From: Paraburkholderia monticola
Lineage (GTDB): Bacteria; Pseudomonadota; Gammaproteobacteria; Burkholderiales; Burkholderiaceae
Assembly (NCBI RefSeq): GCF_001580545.1
Contig: NZ_LRBG01000036.1
Span: 124,001-188,000 of the forward strand
Direction of reading: 5' to 3'
Length of the DNA stretch: 64,000 nucleotides
Part shown: positions 62,590-64,000 of the stretch, piece after piece
Numbering within the stretch: the stretch's first letter is position 1
Layout of the letters: each line of letters opens with the position of its first letter
Notes under the pieces: model-generated
The model's input: only the letters and a program-made list of their open reading frames with translations
Told to the model about the DNA's origin: nothing
Database searches by the model: none
Made by a program: the position numbers and the translations under genes

Positions 62590-63864
62590 ATGAAGCTCGA
62601 TTCCTACTGGCTCGACACGGCGCCGTCCCTGCTTTCGGCGTGCGAGGGTCCGGTCGACAGTCAGGCCGATGTGGTGGTGATCGGCGGCGGCTTCACCGGA
62701 CTTTCGGCTGCGCACGCGTTGGGCAAGCGCGGGGCGACGGTGACCGTGCTCGACGCGGGCCGCATCGGCGGCGGTGCGTCCGGGCGCAACGGTGGGCAGG
62801 TCAATACCGGGGTCGCGCAGGACTTCGTCGCGCTGGTCGCGCAGCTCGGCGTGGAGCGTGCGAGTGCCTGCTACCGCGCGTTTTCGGATGCCGTCGACAC
62901 AGTCGAGCGGCTGATTCGCGAGGAAAGCATCGATTGCAATTACATCGCGACCGGTAAGCTCAAGCTGGCGTCCAAGCCGCATCACCTCGCGCATCTGGAG
63001 AAGACGGCGGAGTTGATTCGCCGTGAAGTCGATACGGACATCGAACTGATCGACCGCAGCCGTATCCGCAGCGAAATCCAGTCCGACAGTTTTTTCGGTG
63101 GACTGTTGCAACGGCACGGTGGCCAGATGCATATGGGCAAGTTCGCGGTCGGTCTCGCCGAGGCCGCCGTGCGGCGAGGCGCGAAGCTGTACGAGAACGC
63201 TGCGGTTACCGCGATCGTGAAGGACGGCGGCGACTTTCGCATCACCACGGCGCGCGGCGAAGTGCGCGCGAAGCAGGTGCTGATCGCGACCGGTCCGTCG
63301 CGGCAGGGTCCGTTCGGCTGGTATCGGCGGCGTCTCGCACCGGTCGGCTCATTCATCGTCGTGACGGAGCCCGTGTCGCCGGATCTGCTGGCGCAAGTGT
63401 TCCCGAACCGGCGCGCGTACACCACCACGCGTTTGATGCACAACTACTTCCGCGTGACGCCCGATTCGCGTTTGCTGTTCGGCGGCCGCGCGCGCTTCAC
63501 GGCGTCCGAACAGCCGTCCGATGCGAAGAGCGGACGCATCCTGCAACAAGGCCTCGCCACGATGTTCCCGATGCTTGCGAGCGCGCGCATCGACTACTGC
63601 TGGGGCGGTCTGGTGGACATGAGCGCCGACCGTCTGCCGCACGCCGGCCAGCACGACGGCATCTATTTCTCGATGGGCTACAGCGGCCACGGCACGCAGA
63701 TGTCGACGCACATGGGCCAGGTGATGGCCGACGTGATGGACGGCCACGACGACCAGAATCCGTGGCGCGAGTCCGAATGGCCCGCAATTCCCGGCCACAC
63801 CGGCAAACCCTGGTTCCTGCCGCTCGTGGGGACGTACTACCGCATCAAAGACATTTTCTATTGA
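62590..63864 (+). CDS. FAD-dependent amine oxidase, gamma-glutamylputrescine-oxidase-like
   Basis: 424 residues, DAO-type flavoprotein. FAD motif VVVIGGGFTGLSAAHALGKRGATV and GRIGGGASGRNGGQVNTG; C-terminal FAD contact RLPHAGQHDGIYFSMGYSGHG. PuuB-type enzymes oxidise gamma-glutamylputrescine or related secondary amines to aldehydes with peroxide release. The ATG at 62590 is preferred to a TTG at 62566. With the aldehyde dehydrogenase upstream it makes a two-step amine-to-acid route. Confidence 0.88.
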   Translation: MKLDSYWLDTAPSLLSACEGPVDSQADVVVIGGGFTGLSAAHALGKRGATVTVLDAGRIGGGASGRNGGQVNTGVAQDFVALVAQLGVERASACYRAFSDAVDTVERLIREESIDCNYIATGKLKLASKPHHLAHLEKTAELIRREVDTDIELIDRSRIRSEIQSDSFFGGLLQRHGGQMHMGKFAVGLAEAAVRRGAKLYENAAVTAIVKDGGDFRITTARGEVRAKQVLIATGPSRQGPFGWYRRRLAPVGSFIVVTEPVSPDLLAQVFPNRRAYTTTRLMHNYFRVTPDSRLLFGGRARFTASEQPSDAKSGRILQQGLATMFPMLASARIDYCWGGLVDMSADRLPHAGQHDGIYFSMGYSGHGTQMSTHMGQVMADVMDGHDDQNPWRESEWPAIPGHTGKPWFLPLVGTYYRIKDIFY

Positions 63865-63955
63865 TCGTTCGTTGTTCGATGTTGTTCGATTAGGCAGTCA
63901 AAACCACGCAGCCACCCCTGCTCAACCTCATTGCTGACCCCCGCGGAGAAGTTCG

Positions 63956-64000
63956 ATGATTAAGGAAAACTCGCAGCATGGCGCTCTAGAACTCGGCACC
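63956..64000 (+). CDS. start of an unidentified gene (3' partial)
   Basis: ATG 63956 preceded by CGGAGAAG; 15 codons read MIKENSQHGALELGT up to the window edge. Too short to assign. A transporter for the amine substrate would fit the context, but that is conjecture. Confidence 0.6.
   Translation, partial: MIKENSQHGALELGT

Noticed and set aside
1..64000. CRISPR arrays, tRNA/rRNA genes, prophage or complete insertion sequences
   Set aside because: No regularly spaced repeats, no cloverleaf or rRNA sequence and no intact transposase or integrase was recognised; only one short IS1182 remnant was found.

Overview
The window reads as a high-GC betaproteobacterial chromosome or megaplasmid segment, most like Paraburkholderia/Burkholderia/Caballeronia. 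The support is a trimeric-porin gene ending in Phe, several short secreted DUF4148-type proteins (a family I associate with this group), many LysR regulators paired with catabolic genes, a betaproteobacterial-style RpoD and strong G/C bias at third codon positions. There is no ribosomal or other clear core cluster apart from one sigma-70 gene. The segment looks like a metabolic and stress-response replicon region rather than a housekeeping one. No tRNA, rRNA, CRISPR array or intact insertion sequence was found.

Left third (1-25.2 kb): porin (5'-truncated) and a Crp/Fnr regulator; a minus-strand set of acetoacetate-decarboxylase-like, tautomerase, coniferyl-aldehyde-dehydrogenase-like and benzoylformate-decarboxylase-like TPP enzymes, divergent from a LysR gene; a four-gene YtcA-MdtN-MdtO-MdtP-type tripartite efflux operon; a sensor kinase and a FixJ-type response regulator flanking poxB; a DUF4148 protein; a redox/electrophile cluster (NmrA-like, AzoR, YceI, WrbA, SnoaL-like) divergent from a LysR gene; and a LysR / FAD-oxidoreductase / AllA-like group with two good inverted-repeat operator candidates.

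Middle (25.2-50.7 kb): a stress-flavoured stretch with a possible broken secreted protein, a CBS-CBS-BON protein, a LuxR-type regulator, a flavin monooxygenase, an isochorismatase-fold protein, a divergent pair of GH13 glycosidases, and a second-copy-type RpoD with its own extended -10 promoter and a clear intrinsic terminator. Next come a CHASE2 / OmpA-lipoprotein / FecR operon, tandem DUF4148 genes sharing a Cys-containing C-terminal tail, and an mtnK-mtnA-class II aldolase operon that fits the DHAP shunt for 5'-deoxynucleoside salvage. A low-identity patch of small orphan genes beside an IS1182-type transposase remnant follows, then a LysR/SDR pair.

Right part (50.9-64 kb): carboxylate and amine catabolism, with a succinate-semialdehyde dehydrogenase, an aspartoacylase-family hydrolase, a tartrate dehydrogenase divergent from its LysR gene, an Lrp regulator, a class III aminotransferase, a GhrA-type reductase plus GNAT, an aldehyde dehydrogenase, a type II HAD protein, a PuuB-like amine oxidase and the first 15 codons of another gene. 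Together these look like a polyamine/amino-acid degradation region. All functional statements rest on reading motifs and gene order by eye; no database search was run.
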